Positions 9,268-18,824 of a DNA stretch of 64,000 nucleotides are shown piece by piece (the first letter of the stretch is position 1; each line of letters starts with the position of its first letter). Source of the stretch: Pseudomonas sp. RC10 (GTDB taxonomy: Bacteria > Pseudomonadota > Gammaproteobacteria > Pseudomonadales > Pseudomonadaceae); the NCBI RefSeq assembly GCF_038397775.1, contig NZ_CP151650.1, positions 2,108,001-2,172,000 of the forward strand. The letters are read 5' to 3'. The notes beneath the pieces were generated by a model. It was not told where the DNA came from, did no database searches, and worked only from the letters and a program-made list of their open reading frames with translations. Both the position numbers and the translations under genes were made by a program.

Positions 9268-10262
9268 TGGCATTGACCGACCGCTTGCTTGATGCGTGGT
9301 ACAAGGGCCATCCGGCCCTGACGCTGCTGCGACCGCTGGAAGCCTTGTATCGGCGCGTGGTCAATGGCAAGCGTGCGCGGTTCGTGGCGGGCGAGGGTGA
9401 CATCTACACGGCGCCAGTGCCTGTCATTGTCGTCGGCAACATCACTGTGGGTGGCACCGGCAAGACGCCCCTGATCCTGTGGATGATCGAACACTGTCGT
9501 CAGCGCGGGCTGCGCGTGGGCGTGGTCAGTCGCGGCTACGGCGCCAAGCCGCCGAGCTTTCCATGGCGGGTTCGCGCCGAGCAAGACGCTGCGCAGGCAG
9601 GTGACGAGCCGCTGCTGATTGTCAAACGCACCGGCGTGCCGTTGATGATCGACCCGAACCGCTCGCGGGCCGTGCGTGCATTGCTGGCGGACGAACCCCT
9701 CGACCTGATTCTGTCCGATGACGGCCTCCAGCATTACCGCCTCGCTCGGAGCCTCGAACTGGTGCTGATCGACGCGGCACGAGGCCTCGGCAATCGCCGG
9801 TGCCTGCCCGCGGGCCCGTTGCGTGAGCCGGTCGAGCGGCTGCGAAGCGTCGACGCGCTGCTGTACAACGGTGCGCTTGTAGACCGTGACGATGGCTACG
9901 CCTTCACCTTGAAGCCCACCGCTTTGGTCAACCTCAAGACCGGCGATGCCCATCCGGTCGATCATTTCGCCCCTGGTCAGGCCATGCACGCCGTCGCTGG
10001 CATCGGCAACCCGCAACGTTTCTTCAACACCCTCGAAGGACTACACTGGCGGCCTGTTCCCCATGCATTCGCCGATCATGCCGAGTTCAGCGCAGAGGCC
10101 TTGGCATTCACGCCAGCCCTGCCACTGGTCATGACCGAGAAAGACGCCGTGAAGTGTGCTTCCTTCGCGGCGCCCGACTGGTGGTACCTGGCCGTGGAAG
10201 CCGTGCCTTCCCCGGCCTTCGTCAGTTGGTTCGATACGCAGTTAACCCGGCTTTTGCCATGA
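9267..10262 (+). CDS. lpxK: tetraacyldisaccharide 4'-kinase LpxK
   Basis: 331 aa. Phosphorylates the 4' position of the lipid A precursor at the inner face of the cytoplasmic membrane. The P-loop [13 protein letters not shown] (about residues 56-68) is near-perfect for the family and [10 protein letters not shown] follows (about 150-159). The ATG overlaps the exbD stop. First of three envelope-linked genes (lpxK, Trm112-like, kdsB) separated by a few bases. Confidence 0.95.
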   Translation: MALTDRLLDAWYKGHPALTLLRPLEALYRRVVNGKRARFVAGEGDIYTAPVPVIVVGNITVGGTGKTPLILWMIEHCRQRGLRVGVVSRGYGAKPPSFPWRVRAEQDAAQAGDEPLLIVKRTGVPLMIDPNRSRAVRALLADEPLDLILSDDGLQHYRLARSLELVLIDAARGLGNRRCLPAGPLREPVERLRSVDALLYNGALVDRDDGYAFTLKPTALVNLKTGDAHPVDHFAPGQAMHAVAGIGNPQRFFNTLEGLHWRPVPHAFADHAEFSAEALAFTPALPLVMTEKDAVKCASFAAPDWWYLAVEAVPSPAFVSWFDTQLTRLLP

Positions 10263-10279
10263 CTCGCTCAGGATTTCTT

Positions 10280-10465
10280 ATGGACACCAAATTGCTCGAC
10301 ATCCTCGCTTGCCCGATCTGCAAAGGGCCGCTCAAGCTCAGCGCCGACAAAACCGAGCTGATCAGCAAAGGCGCCGGTCTGGCCTACCCGATCCGCGACG
10401 GCATCCCGGTGATGCTGGAAAGCGAAGCGCGCACCCTGACCACTGACGAGCGTCTGGACAAATGA
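10280..10465 (+). CDS. ycaR: Trm112 family small protein
   Basis: 61 aa, start ATG 10280 with CAGGA eight bases upstream. [12 protein letters not shown] (about residues 7-18) and [11 protein letters not shown] (about 41-51) are the Trm112/UPF0434 signature; only one CxxC is present. In eukaryotes and archaea Trm112 activates methyltransferases; the bacterial role is not established. Always sits between lpxK and kdsB; its stop overlaps the kdsB start by 4 bp. Confidence 0.92.
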   Translation: MDTKLLDILACPICKGPLKLSADKTELISKGAGLAYPIRDGIPVMLESEARTLTTDERLDK

Positions 10466-11226
10466 CTGCAGCGTTCACCGTTGTCATCCCTGCGCGTTAC
10501 GGCTCCAGCCGTTTTCCCGGCAAGCCGCTGAAAACCATCGCCGGCAAGCCGATGATCCAGCACGTCTGGGAACAGGCGCGCAAAAGCAGTGCCCAGCGTG
10601 TGGTGGTGGCCACGGACGATCAGCGCATCGTCGAAGCCTGTGAAGCGTTCGGCGCTGAAGTGCTGATGACCCGCGATGACCACAATTCCGGCACCGACCG
10701 TCTGGCCGAGGTCGCTTCGCTGTTGGGGTTGGCCAATGACGCGATCGTGGTCAACGTGCAGGGCGACGAACCGATGATTCCCCCAGCGGTGATCGACCAG
10801 GTCGCGGACAATCTGGCGTCGCACCCCGAAGCCCGCATGTCGACGCTTGCAGAACCCATCGACGACGTGGCTGCCTTGTTCAACACCAACGTGGTCAAGG
10901 TCAGTTCGGACATCAATGGCCTGGCCCTGACGTTCAGCCGCGCACCGCTGCCCTGGGCCCGTGACGCACTGGCCAAAACCCGCGACGCGCTGCCCGAGGG
11001 CGTGCCGTTCCGCCGTCATATCGGCATCTACGCTTATCGCGCCGGTTTCCTTCACGACTTCGTGAGCTGGGGCCCGTGCTGGCTGGAAAACACCGAAAAC
11101 CTCGAACAGCTGCGTGCCTTGTGGCATGGCGTGCGGATTCATGTGGCCGATGCGCTGGAAGCACCGCCAGCCGGCGTTGACACCGCCGAAGATCTGGAGC
11201 GCGTACGGCGCTTGCTGGAGGGTTGA
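10462..11226 (+). CDS. kdsB: 3-deoxy-manno-octulosonate cytidylyltransferase
   Basis: 254 aa. Activates Kdo as CMP-Kdo for the LPS inner core. The nucleotide-binding start [15 protein letters not shown] (about residues 8-22) and [10 protein letters not shown] (about 97-106) are diagnostic. Overlaps the Trm112-like gene. In P. aeruginosa a low-molecular-weight tyrosine phosphatase gene follows kdsB; here only 37 bp separate kdsB from murB. Confidence 0.95.
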   Translation: MTAAFTVVIPARYGSSRFPGKPLKTIAGKPMIQHVWEQARKSSAQRVVVATDDQRIVEACEAFGAEVLMTRDDHNSGTDRLAEVASLLGLANDAIVVNVQGDEPMIPPAVIDQVADNLASHPEARMSTLAEPIDDVAALFNTNVVKVSSDINGLALTFSRAPLPWARDALAKTRDALPEGVPFRRHIGIYAYRAGFLHDFVSWGPCWLENTENLEQLRALWHGVRIHVADALEAPPAGVDTAEDLERVRRLLEG

Positions 11227-11263
11227 GGGTGATGAGTCGCTGTCATGAGGAGCAGGTGCGTTC

Positions 11264-12283
11264 ATGGGTTTGCTGATTCAATCCAACGTATCGCTCAAGC
11301 CGTTCAACACCTTCGGCGTTGACGTCAAGGCCCGGGTGTTCGTCGAGGCCCACTCCGACGCTGACATCCGTGAAGCGCTGGCGTACGCGAAAGAACACAA
11401 GGTCGAACTGTTGGTCATCGGCGGCGGCAGCAACCTGCTGCTGACCGGTGACATCGATGCACTGGTCCTGCGCATGGCGACGCGGGGCATTCGCATCACC
11501 CATGAGAATTGCGACGGCGCGACCGTCGAGGCCGAAGCGGGGGAGCCTTGGCATCCCTTCGTGCAAGAGACCTTGGCCCAAGGGCTGGCGGGGCTGGAAA
11601 ACCTCAGCCTGATCCCCGGCACTGTTGGCGCAGCCCCGATGCAGAACATCGGCGCCTACGGCGTTGAGCTCAAAGACGTCTTCGACAGCCTTGTGGCCAT
11701 GGATCGCGAAACCGGCGAAACCCGCGAGTTTTCTTTGTCGGAATGCGCGTTTGGCTATCGCGACAGCGTTTTCAAGCATCAGGTTGGCCGGTGGCTGATC
11801 CTGCGGGTGCGTTTTCGCCTCAGCTTCGCCGCTCGCCTGCACCTGGACTACGGCCCGGTGCGCCAGCGCTTGCAAGAGCAGGGCATCGCCAACCCGACGC
11901 CGATTCACGTCAGCCGGGCCATTAGCGCGATTCGCAGCGAGAAGCTGCCGGACCCTGCAACCCTTGGCAACGCGGGCAGCTTCTTCAAGAACCCTTTGGT
12001 GTCCGCCGAGCTGGCGGCTCGCATTCGCGAAACCCATCCTGGGCTGGTGGCTTATCCACAGGCTGACGGTCAGGTCAAACTGGCAGCAGGGTGGCTGATT
12101 GAACAGGCCGGGTGGAAAGGGTTTCGCGAGGGCGACGCGGGCGTGCATGCCCTGCAATCGCTGGTGCTGGTCAATCATGGTGCGGCGACGGGTTTGGATA
12201 TTCTGCACCTGGCGCAACGCATTCAAACCGATATTCTTGAACGGTTTGGGGTGTCGCTGGAAATGGAACCCAACCTGTACTGA
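11264..12283 (+). CDS. murB: UDP-N-acetylenolpyruvoylglucosamine reductase MurB
   Basis: 339 aa FAD enzyme making UDP-MurNAc for peptidoglycan. FAD-binding motifs VIGGGSNLLLT (about residues 47-57) and LIPGTVGAAPMQNIGAYGVE (about 116-135), then FGYRDSVFK with the catalytic region, and GNAGSFFKNP near the C-terminus. This is the type I, E. coli-like form. AGGAG is eleven bases upstream. Last gene of the envelope block. Confidence 0.95.
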   Translation: MGLLIQSNVSLKPFNTFGVDVKARVFVEAHSDADIREALAYAKEHKVELLVIGGGSNLLLTGDIDALVLRMATRGIRITHENCDGATVEAEAGEPWHPFVQETLAQGLAGLENLSLIPGTVGAAPMQNIGAYGVELKDVFDSLVAMDRETGETREFSLSECAFGYRDSVFKHQVGRWLILRVRFRLSFAARLHLDYGPVRQRLQEQGIANPTPIHVSRAISAIRSEKLPDPATLGNAGSFFKNPLVSAELAARIRETHPGLVAYPQADGQVKLAAGWLIEQAGWKGFREGDAGVHALQSLVLVNHGAATGLDILHLAQRIQTDILERFGVSLEMEPNLY

Positions 12284-12367
12284 ACCAACCGTTGTAAAAA
12301 GGGCCGGCCGTTCTGGCGTGGCCCTTGCACCCCGCATTACAGAATCATCCCTGATCAGAGGCTGAGC

Positions 12368-12958
12368 ATGAGTGAAACCCTGTGCGCCATCGTTCTTGCC
12401 GCCGGTCAAGGCTCCCGCTATCGGGAGGTGGCGGGTGCCCATCGCAATAAGCTTCTGGCGCAGTGCATGGGGCGCGACGGTGTTGAGCGTTGCGTGGTCG
12501 AGCATGTGCTCTCAAATTTGAGCGGGGTGGTCGACAAAATCGTTCTGCTGACCCGGCCTCAATATTCCTGCGTGGCGGAGTTGGGTTTGCGCCACGGCGG
12601 CGAAGTCGTGGTGCTGGAATCCCCCGGCATGGGCGACAGCATCGCGGCTGCGGTGTCAGCGGAACCCGATCATCGCGGCTGGCTTATCGTGCTCGGCGAC
12701 ATGCCGTTCATCCATCCGGATACCCTCAAACGTGTGGCTGACTCGTTGCAGCCCGACATGATCAGTGTGCCTGTCCATCAAGGGCAGTACGGGCACCCGG
12801 TGGGATTTGGCCACGAGTTTGCGTCATCACTGATGGGGTTGGCGGGGGAGAAGGGGGCGAAGCGGTTGTTCAAAGCCGCGAAGGTGAATGAGGTTGCGGT
12901 CGATGATCCCGGCGTGTTGTGGGATATCGACGTACCCTCGGCACTGGTTTTCAAATAG
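12368..12958 (+). CDS. MobA-like molybdopterin nucleotidyltransferase
   Basis: 196 aa. LAAGQGSRYRE (about residues 11-21) is the nucleotide-binding loop and LGDMPFIHP (about 115-123) the metal-binding region of the MobA/MocA family, which attaches CMP or GMP to molybdopterin. The cytidylyltransferase (MocA/xanthine dehydrogenase accessory) type fits best, but the nucleotide is not decidable. It sits alone between murB and the end of rne, where P. aeruginosa has no such gene as far as I recall, and is followed by two different dispersed repeats. Confidence 0.8.
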   Translation: MSETLCAIVLAAGQGSRYREVAGAHRNKLLAQCMGRDGVERCVVEHVLSNLSGVVDKIVLLTRPQYSCVAELGLRHGGEVVVLESPGMGDSIAAAVSAEPDHRGWLIVLGDMPFIHPDTLKRVADSLQPDMISVPVHQGQYGHPVGFGHEFASSLMGLAGEKGAKRLFKAAKVNEVAVDDPGVLWDIDVPSALVFK

Positions 12959-12998
12959 GCATGTTCAGCATGTTGCAATCGATTCGACACTGGACGTT

Positions 12999-13029
12999 GT
13001 GGGAGACGCCGGAGGCACGACGGCAGCGA
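12999..13029 (+). repeat. third copy of the 31-bp GTGGGAGACGCC repeat
   Basis: Matches the arms at 2357-2387 and 2431-2461 with one T-to-C difference, and the match continues into the GGCGGTGGATC flank of the right arm. Unpaired here. Lies just before a REP pair, so two repeat families abut. Confidence 0.8.
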
Positions 13030-13073
13030 AGGCGGTGGATCGTTCACAGATGCTTCTGGCACAGGCCCATCCC

Positions 13074-13162
13074 TGTAGGAGCGCGCTTGCCCGCGATTGC
13101 GACAGGCCTGTGAATGATCCGTCGCCTGACACCTCGCCATCGCGGGCAAGCGCGCTCCTACA
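13074..13162. repeat. REP pair in inverted orientation
   Basis: TGTAGGAGCGCGCTTGCCCG at the left is mirrored by CGGGCAAGCGCGCTCCTACA at the right, with about 50 bp between: a doublet of Pseudomonas REPs (BIME-like) between the convergent MobA-like gene and rne. Confidence 0.85.
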
Positions 13163-13181
13163 CACATATCCAGCGGGCATG

Positions 13182-13217
13182 AAAAAGCCCCACCTGCTTT
13201 CACAGGTGGGGCTTTTT
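13182..13217. terminator. bidirectional intrinsic terminator
   Basis: Perfect 15-bp stem AAAAAGCCCCACCTG / CAGGTGGGGCTTTTT with a 6-nt loop. A- and T-runs on both sides allow it to end rne (minus strand, stop 14 bp away) and the convergent MobA-like transcript. Confidence 0.93.
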
Positions 13218-13230
13218 CGTTTCGTGAAGA

Positions 13231-16200
13231 TTACGAGAGCGGTTTAGGCTCTTTGCTTTCTTCGGCTTCAGCGTGCTCGGTCACGGCTTCCTGAGTGGAG
13301 GCTACGTGCTCGACGGCTGGAGCAGCCGCTTCGACAGGTGCGGGCTCTGCGACTTGCGGGGCAGCAGCGGCGTTAGCCTCGGCTTCCTTTTGCAGACGCT
13401 CGGCTTCCAGACGACGACGGCGAACTTCGCGAGGATCGTTCGGTGCGCGACCCGTGCTGGCTTGCGGCAGTGCTGGCTTCTCGGCTGCAACTGGCGCTGG
13501 CTCGGCAGCAACAGGGGCGGCAACGATTTCCGGCGCGGCGGTTTGGGCTGGTGCTTCAACAACCGGTGCTGGCGCGACAGGCGCCGCGGCTACGGGAGCC
13601 TCGACAGCGGGCGCTTCAACAGCAGGCTTCTCTACGACCGGCTCAACAGCTTTCGGCGTTTCAACCGGTGCCTGCACTTCTGCGACAGGCGCAGGAGCCG
13701 GCGCTTCAACGACCGCAGGCGCTTCGGCTACGACAGGTGGATCGACCTGTTCGGCTGCCGCTTTGACCTGACGTTCGAATGGGCTGAGGGACGCATCGAA
13801 CTGAGCCACTTCCACTTCCGGCATGATCGAACGCTTGGCGGTCGACGCCTGTGTTTCAACGGCAGGCGCTTCAACGGCAGGTGCTTCGACGACGTCGGTT
13901 TTCTCGACCGGAGCCGCTTCAACAGCCGGGGTTTCAACGGCAGCGGTTGCACGCTCAGCCTGGCGGTGTGCGTCGGCTTCGGCGTGCGCGCTGATCGCGG
14001 TTTCCGCGACGGCAGCAGTCACTGCCAGACCTGCAGCGATTTCTGCACGGTTACCTTCGCGACGAACGCCTTCGTTCGAGGCTTCGTCAGCGTTTTCTTC
14101 GCCTTCGTTGCCTTCCGAACCTTCGATCACATTGCCGTTGGCATCACGTTGGCGCTCACGACGGTTGCTGCGACGACGCTGGCCACGGGAGCGACGACGA
14201 GGACGATCGCCTTCGGCGTGTTCCTGATTGTCGTCCTGCTGCTCTTCATTGTTCAGCAAGGTTTCGTCTTCGGCAGCAGCGGTCTGCTCTTCACGCGGCT
14301 TGCGTTCTTCGCGCGGCGGACGCGGCTGACGCTCTTCACGCGGTGCGCGCTCAGGACGTTCTTCGCGAGGCACGTTGACGGCCGGGGCAGCATCCAGAGG
14401 CTCGCGCAGTTCACGCACGCGCTCTTCACGAGGCTTGCGGTCTTCACGCGGAGCACGTGGCTGACGTTCTTCGCGCGGAGCACGCGGTGCGCGTTCTTCA
14501 CGTGGAGCGCTGTCTTCACGGGCTTCGCGAGGGGCGCGTTCTTCACGCGGTGCGCGTTCTTCACGTGGAGCACGTTCTTCGCGAGGCGCACGTTCTTCAC
14601 GCTCGGCACGCGGTGCACGTTCTTCACGCGGCTTGCGTTCTTCGTCGCGACGACCGTTACGGCTGCGGCTCTGCTGACGACCGTTGCGACGCTCTTCGTT
14701 GCGGGCAGGGCGTTCAGCAGCTGGCTTTTCAACCACGGCGGCTGGGGCAACCGGCTCTTCCTTGGTCGCGAACAGGCTGACCAGGGATTTCACCAGGCCT
14801 TTGAACAGGCTTGGCTCGTGAGCGACCGGTGCCGGCGCGACCGGTGCGGCGACTTCGGTCGGCATAGGCGCGTTTGCGCGAGCCGGTGCGGTCTTGACCG
14901 CAGCTTCCTGGCGAACCAGGGTGCGGGTCGCGGCGGTAGGCTGCACTTCTTCCACTTCAGCAGCGGCCGCGGCGATCTCGTAGCTGGACTGCAGGCTGTG
15001 GGCTTCCGGGCTGTCATCACGCAGACGTTGCACTTCGAAGTGCGGCGTTTCGAGATGATCGTTCGGCAGAATGATGATGCGGGCGCGGGTGCGCAGTTCG
15101 ATCTTGGTGATGGAGTTGCGTTTTTCGTTGAGCAGGAATGCGGCGACCGGGATCGGTACCTGAGCGCGCACTTCGGCAGTGCGGTCTTTCAGGGCTTCTT
15201 CTTCGATCAGGCGCAGAATCGCCAGCGACAGCGATTCAACATCGCGGATGATGCCGGTGCCGTTGCAGCGCGGGCAAACGATGCCGCTGCTCTCGCCCAG
15301 AGATGGACGCAGGCGCTGACGGGACATTTCCAGCAGGCCGAACCGCGAGATACGGCCCACTTGAACGCGGGCGCGGTCGGCTTCCAGGCTTTCGCGGACT
15401 TTCTCTTCCACGGCGCGCTGGTTCTTGGCCGGGGTCATGTCGATGAAATCGATGACGATCAGGCCGCCGATGTCGCGCAGACGCAGTTGACGGGCGATTT
15501 CCTCAGCCGCTTCAAGGTTGGTCTGCAGGGCGGTTTCTTCGATGTCGCTGCCTTTGGTGGCGCGCGCCGAGTTGATGTCGATGGACACCAGGGCTTCGGT
15601 GGGATCGATGACGATGGAGCCACCGGAAGGCAGTTCGACCACGCGCTGGAAAGCGGTCTCGATCTGGCTTTCGATCTGGAAACGGTTGAACAGCGGGACG
15701 CTGTCTTCGTACAGCTTGATCTTGCTGGCGTACTGCGGCATCACCTGGCGGATGAAGGTCAGGGCTTCTTCCTGGGCTTCGACGCTGTCGATCAGGACTT
15801 CGCCGATGTCCTGGCGCAGGTAGTCGCGGATGGCGCGGATGATGACGTTGCTTTCCTGATAGATCAGGAACGGCGCGGCGCGATCCAGGGACGCTTCCTT
15901 GATGGCGGTCCACAGTTGCAGCAGGTAATCGAGGTCCCACTGCATTTCTTCGCTGCTGCGGCCCAGGCCGGCAGTACGAACGATCAGGCCCATGTCGGCA
16001 GGGGCGACCAGGCCGTTCAGCGCTTCACGCAGTTCGTTGCGCTCTTCGCCTTCGATGCGGCGGGAGATGCCACCGGCGCGTGGGTTGTTCGGCATCAGTA
16101 CCAGATAGCGACCGGCCAGGCTGATGAAAGTGGTCAGGGCTGCGCCCTTGTTGCCACGCTCTTCTTTCTCGACCTGAACGATGACTTCCTGGCCTTCGCT

Positions 16201-16476
16201 CAGGACGTCCTTGATGTTGACGCGACCTTCCGGGGACTTCTTGAAGTATTCGCGGGAGATTTCTTTCAGCGGCAGGAAGCCGTGACGCTCGGAGCCGAAG
16301 TCGACGAAGGCCGCTTCAAGGCTCGGTTCGATACGCGTGATCCGGCCTTTATAGATGTTGGCCTTCTTCTGTTCGCGGGCCCCGGATTCGATGTCCAGGT
16401 CGTATAGGCGCTGGCCGTCTACCAGCGCAACACGCAACTCTTCAGGTTGAGTCGCGTTAATCAGCATTCTTTTCAT
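13231..16476 (-). CDS. rne: ribonuclease E
   Basis: 1081 aa. Main endoribonuclease for mRNA decay, rRNA and tRNA processing, and degradosome scaffold. Order: S1 RNA-binding domain (about 35-120); catalytic metal Asp in [10 protein letters not shown] (near 303) and in LIVIDFIDM (near 346); Zn-link CPRCNGTG (near 401); amphipathic membrane-targeting helix [14 protein letters not shown] (near 556-570); an Arg-rich region with many REERAP-type units (about 605-725); then an Ala/Pro/Val/Glu-rich tail ending in a conserved [10 protein letters not shown] stretch. Start ATG 16476 opens the conserved [12 protein letters not shown]; the frame stays open 16 codons further upstream. No clear Shine-Dalgarno, but a strong stem-loop precedes the ATG. 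Confidence 0.96.
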   Translation of the reverse strand: MKRMLINATQPEELRVALVDGQRLYDLDIESGAREQKKANIYKGRITRIEPSLEAAFVDFGSERHGFLPLKEISREYFKKSPEGRVNIKDVLSEGQEVIVQVEKEERGNKGAALTTFISLAGRYLVLMPNNPRAGGISRRIEGEERNELREALNGLVAPADMGLIVRTAGLGRSSEEMQWDLDYLLQLWTAIKEASLDRAAPFLIYQESNVIIRAIRDYLRQDIGEVLIDSVEAQEEALTFIRQVMPQYASKIKLYEDSVPLFNRFQIESQIETAFQRVVELPSGGSIVIDPTEALVSIDINSARATKGSDIEETALQTNLEAAEEIARQLRLRDIGGLIVIDFIDMTPAKNQRAVEEKVRESLEADRARVQVGRISRFGLLEMSRQRLRPSLGESSGIVCPRCNGTGIIRDVESLSLAILRLIEEEALKDRTAEVRAQVPIPVAAFLLNEKRNSITKIELRTRARIIILPNDHLETPHFEVQRLRDDSPEAHSLQSSYEIAAAAAEVEEVQPTAATRTLVRQEAAVKTAPARANAPMPTEVAAPVAPAPVAHEPSLFKGLVKSLVSLFATKEEPVAPAAVVEKPAAERPARNEERRNGRQQSRSRNGRRDEERKPREERAPRAEREERAPREERAPREERAPREERAPREAREDSAPREERAPRAPREERQPRAPREDRKPREERVRELREPLDAAPAVNVPREERPERAPREERQPRPPREERKPREEQTAAAEDETLLNNEEQQDDNQEHAEGDRPRRRSRGQRRRSNRRERQRDANGNVIEGSEGNEGEENADEASNEGVRREGNRAEIAAGLAVTAAVAETAISAHAEADAHRQAERATAAVETPAVEAAPVEKTDVVEAPAVEAPAVETQASTAKRSIMPEVEVAQFDASLSPFERQVKAAAEQVDPPVVAEAPAVVEAPAPAPVAEVQAPVETPKAVEPVVEKPAVEAPAVEAPVAAAPVAPAPVVEAPAQTAAPEIVAAPVAAEPAPVAAEKPALPQASTGRAPNDPREVRRRRLEAERLQKEAEANAAAAPQVAEPAPVEAAAPAVEHVASTQEAVTEHAEAEESKEPKPLS

Positions 16477-17127
16477 GTAGTACCGTCGGTTTCCGGGCTG
16501 CCGGAAACGGCGTTCGGCACACACGACTTCTCACGGTCGGTGTCAGGGCGCGTCAGGAGTGCTTGGACACTCCAGTGTCTAGCGATGTCCGGCCAAAGGG
16601 GCCATCGTCGCGACGACGTTTCCTGCTTGCTGTGGTGACAAATGACACCCTGTCAGCAAAAGCTTTGTCAGGAGGAGGAATCAACCATCGGTAGCGGACG
16701 ATATGAAGCGTCTTTATAAAGCCTTTTGCTACACAGTCCGACGGTTGTGCGTCTCCACCCCACACGTATCCCTGATAATTCGGGTGCTGCCGCGCGCTGA
16801 ATCCGCAGCGGGTTTGCATTTACGCGAACTTCGATGGGAAGTCCGCGCCTCATGGCTCAAATTAAGGCGTGGTTTCCGACACATTCGCCCGGAGCGATCG
16901 CCAGCGACTGCACTTTGTGAACTGGCCTTGAACGTGGGCCTCGATGGCGAGTGTTTCACTCTGCGATCCGGCTTGTTTCAGGCCTCATGTCACCTGCGCT
17001 CGTTACGCTCACTGATCTTCCGTTGTCACCGAAAGCCTCGTAGGACGGCCTCGCGCCCTCGTGAATTGCGTTGGTCAGGGCCGGTTGTCATACCGTTTGT
17101 CCGCTGTCCAGGCCGCTTTTGGCGGCG
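16477..17127 (-). promoter_or_regulatory. ~650-nt rne 5' leader
   Basis: Predicted untranslated leader from the rne promoter to the start codon. Stems on the minus strand include GAGTG/CACTC around AAA (near 16951-16963), ACACT/AGTGT (near 16566-16577) and a perfect 8-bp GTTTCCGG / CCGGAAAC stem with a 4-nt loop at 16489-16508, 12 nt before the ATG. In E. coli the rne leader mediates autoregulation through RNase E binding; a similar role is inferred from length and structure. No conserved protein-coding frame was recognised in it. Confidence 0.6.
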
Positions 17128-17133
17128 TTCGCG

Positions 17134-17162
17134 ACTATAGCAGCAATCATTAAGTGCTTCAA
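17134..17162 (-). promoter_or_regulatory. rne promoter, sigma-70 type
   Basis: On the minus strand TTGAAG (17162-17157), 17-bp spacer, TATAGT (17139-17134). Shares its -35 bases with the divergent rluC promoter. Confidence 0.7.
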
Positions 17163-17184
17163 ATCCATAAAAAATTGTTATGAT
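17156..17184 (+). promoter_or_regulatory. rluC promoter, start almost leaderless
   Basis: GCTTCA (weak -35), 17-bp spacer, TATGAT at 17179-17184. A normal 6-8 nt discriminator (TTGCGCC) puts the first transcribed base at or one base before the rluC ATG (17192). Confidence 0.6.
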
Positions 17185-17191
17185 TTGCGCC

Positions 17192-18151
17192 ATGACGAAT
17201 ATCACCCCCCCAACCCCCGGCGTCCAGCTGGTAGAGGTTGCGCCGGAATACGCCGGTCAACGCATCGACAATTTTCTGATCACGTACCTCAAGGGCGTTC
17301 CCAAGACCTTGATTTACCGCATATTGCGCAAAGGCGAAGTGCGCGTGAACAAGGGGCGGATCAAGCCCGAGTACAAGCTTCAGGCGGGCGACATTGTGCG
17401 CGTTCCACCCGTTCGGGTGCCTGAGCGTGACGAACCTGTGCCTGTGGCGCAAGGTCTGTTACAGCGCCTGGAAGCGGCCATCGTTTATGAAGACAAAGGC
17501 CTGATCGTCCTCAACAAGCCCGCTGGCATCGCGGTCCATGGCGGCAGTGGCCTGAGCTTCGGGGTCATCGAAGCCTTTCGTCAGTTGCGTCCCGATGCCA
17601 AGGAGTTGGAGCTGGTGCACCGCTTGGACCGCGATACGTCCGGTTTGCTGATGATCGCGAAGAAACGCAGCATGTTGCGGCATTTGCACGAGCAATTGCG
17701 TGGGGATGGTGTGGATAAGCGCTACATGGCGCTGGTCCGTGGCAATTGGCCAACGGCCCAGAAACAGGTGCGTGCACCGTTGCTTAAAAGCAACCTGCGC
17801 TCCGGCGAGCGCATGGTCGAAGTGAACGAAGAGGGCAAAGAGGCCCTGACACTGTTCAAGGTGCTGCGCCGTTTCGGCGACTTTGCGACCATGGTCGAGG
17901 CGCGTCCGATCACCGGGCGTACCCACCAGATTCGTGTTCACACGCTGCACGCCGGACACAGCATCGCTGGGGACAGTAAGTACGGCGACGAGGACTTTAC
18001 CCGCGAGATTCGCGACCTTGGCGGCAAGCGTCTGTTCTTGCATGCTTATGCGTTGGTCGTGCCGCTGCCCGATGGCGGCAAGTTGGAACTGCAAGCGCCC
18101 GTCGATGAAATGTGGGCCAAGACTGTGGAGCGATTGTTGAGTGCGCCGTGA
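17192..18151 (+). CDS. rluC: 23S rRNA pseudouridine synthase RluC
   Basis: 319 aa. Makes pseudouridines in 23S rRNA (positions 955, 2504 and 2580 in E. coli). N-terminal S4 RNA-binding domain (about residues 20-80) and catalytic RluA-type domain with the Asp motif [13 protein letters not shown] (near 145-157). An in-frame ATG at 17180 lies within the -10 hexamer, so the ATG at 17192 is chosen. Divergent from rne, as in most gammaproteobacteria. Overlaps the HAD gene by 11 bp. Confidence 0.94.
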   Translation: MTNITPPTPGVQLVEVAPEYAGQRIDNFLITYLKGVPKTLIYRILRKGEVRVNKGRIKPEYKLQAGDIVRVPPVRVPERDEPVPVAQGLLQRLEAAIVYEDKGLIVLNKPAGIAVHGGSGLSFGVIEAFRQLRPDAKELELVHRLDRDTSGLLMIAKKRSMLRHLHEQLRGDGVDKRYMALVRGNWPTAQKQVRAPLLKSNLRSGERMVEVNEEGKEALTLFKVLRRFGDFATMVEARPITGRTHQIRVHTLHAGHSIAGDSKYGDEDFTREIRDLGGKRLFLHAYALVVPLPDGGKLELQAPVDEMWAKTVERLLSAP

Positions 18152-18818
18152 TTACGAGCTGCTGATTTTTGACTGGGACGGCACGCTGTCCGACTCCGTT
18201 GGCCGTATCGTCGACGCCATGCGCGAAGCCGCATTGCTGGCAGGGCGCCCGGTGAGGGATGATCTGGCCGTCAAAGGCATCATTGGCCTGGGCTTGCCGG
18301 AAGCGATTCGTACGTTGTACCCGGACATTTCCGGCAACGATCTGATCGATTTTCGTCAGCACTACGCCGACTGTTACATGGCCATGGACGTTGAGCCTTC
18401 GACGCTGTTCGAGGGTGTGCGTGAGTCCCTTGAGGCCTTCCGGGCCGAGGGCTACCGGATGGCAGTCGCGACCGGCAAGGCCCGACGCGGGCTGGATCGT
18501 GTGCTCAAGGCCCATGGCTGGCTCGACTACTTCGACGCCACCCGGGCGGCGGATGAAACGGCCAGCAAGCCAGACCCGCTGATGCTCAATGAAATCCTGC
18601 AATACTGTGGCGTCGCGCCCGAAAAGGCGCTGATGGTCGGCGATGCGTCGTTCGACCTGCAGATGGCCCGCAACGCCGGGATGGATTCGGTCGCCGTCGG
18701 GTATGGCGCTCAGGCGCTGGATTCCCTGCTGCAATACGAGCCGCGACTGGCCATCCATCATTTTTCCGAGTTGCGTACCTGGCTGGGTGCGCGCGTTGTT
18801 GAGTCTTCGTTGGGGTAA
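18141..18818 (+). CDS. HAD superfamily phosphatase, Gph-like
   Basis: 225 aa. HAD motif [10 protein letters not shown] (about residues 10-18) with both Asp residues, motif II region VATGKAR, and motifs III/IV around SKPDPLM and [11 protein letters not shown] (near 171-181): HAD-IA type with a helical cap. Phosphoglycolate phosphatase-like, substrate not established. GTG start inside the rluC end implies translational coupling. Confidence 0.88.
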   Translation: MRRDYELLIFDWDGTLSDSVGRIVDAMREAALLAGRPVRDDLAVKGIIGLGLPEAIRTLYPDISGNDLIDFRQHYADCYMAMDVEPSTLFEGVRESLEAFRAEGYRMAVATGKARRGLDRVLKAHGWLDYFDATRAADETASKPDPLMLNEILQYCGVAPEKALMVGDASFDLQMARNAGMDSVAVGYGAQALDSLLQYEPRLAIHHFSELRTWLGARVVESSLG

Positions 18819-18824
18819 AGCTGT

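Noticed and set aside
13273..16407. 1044-codon open frame antisense to rne
   Set aside because: Composition is Phe/Arg/Gly-rich nonsense and mirrors the GC-biased codons of rne; no domain, no binding site.
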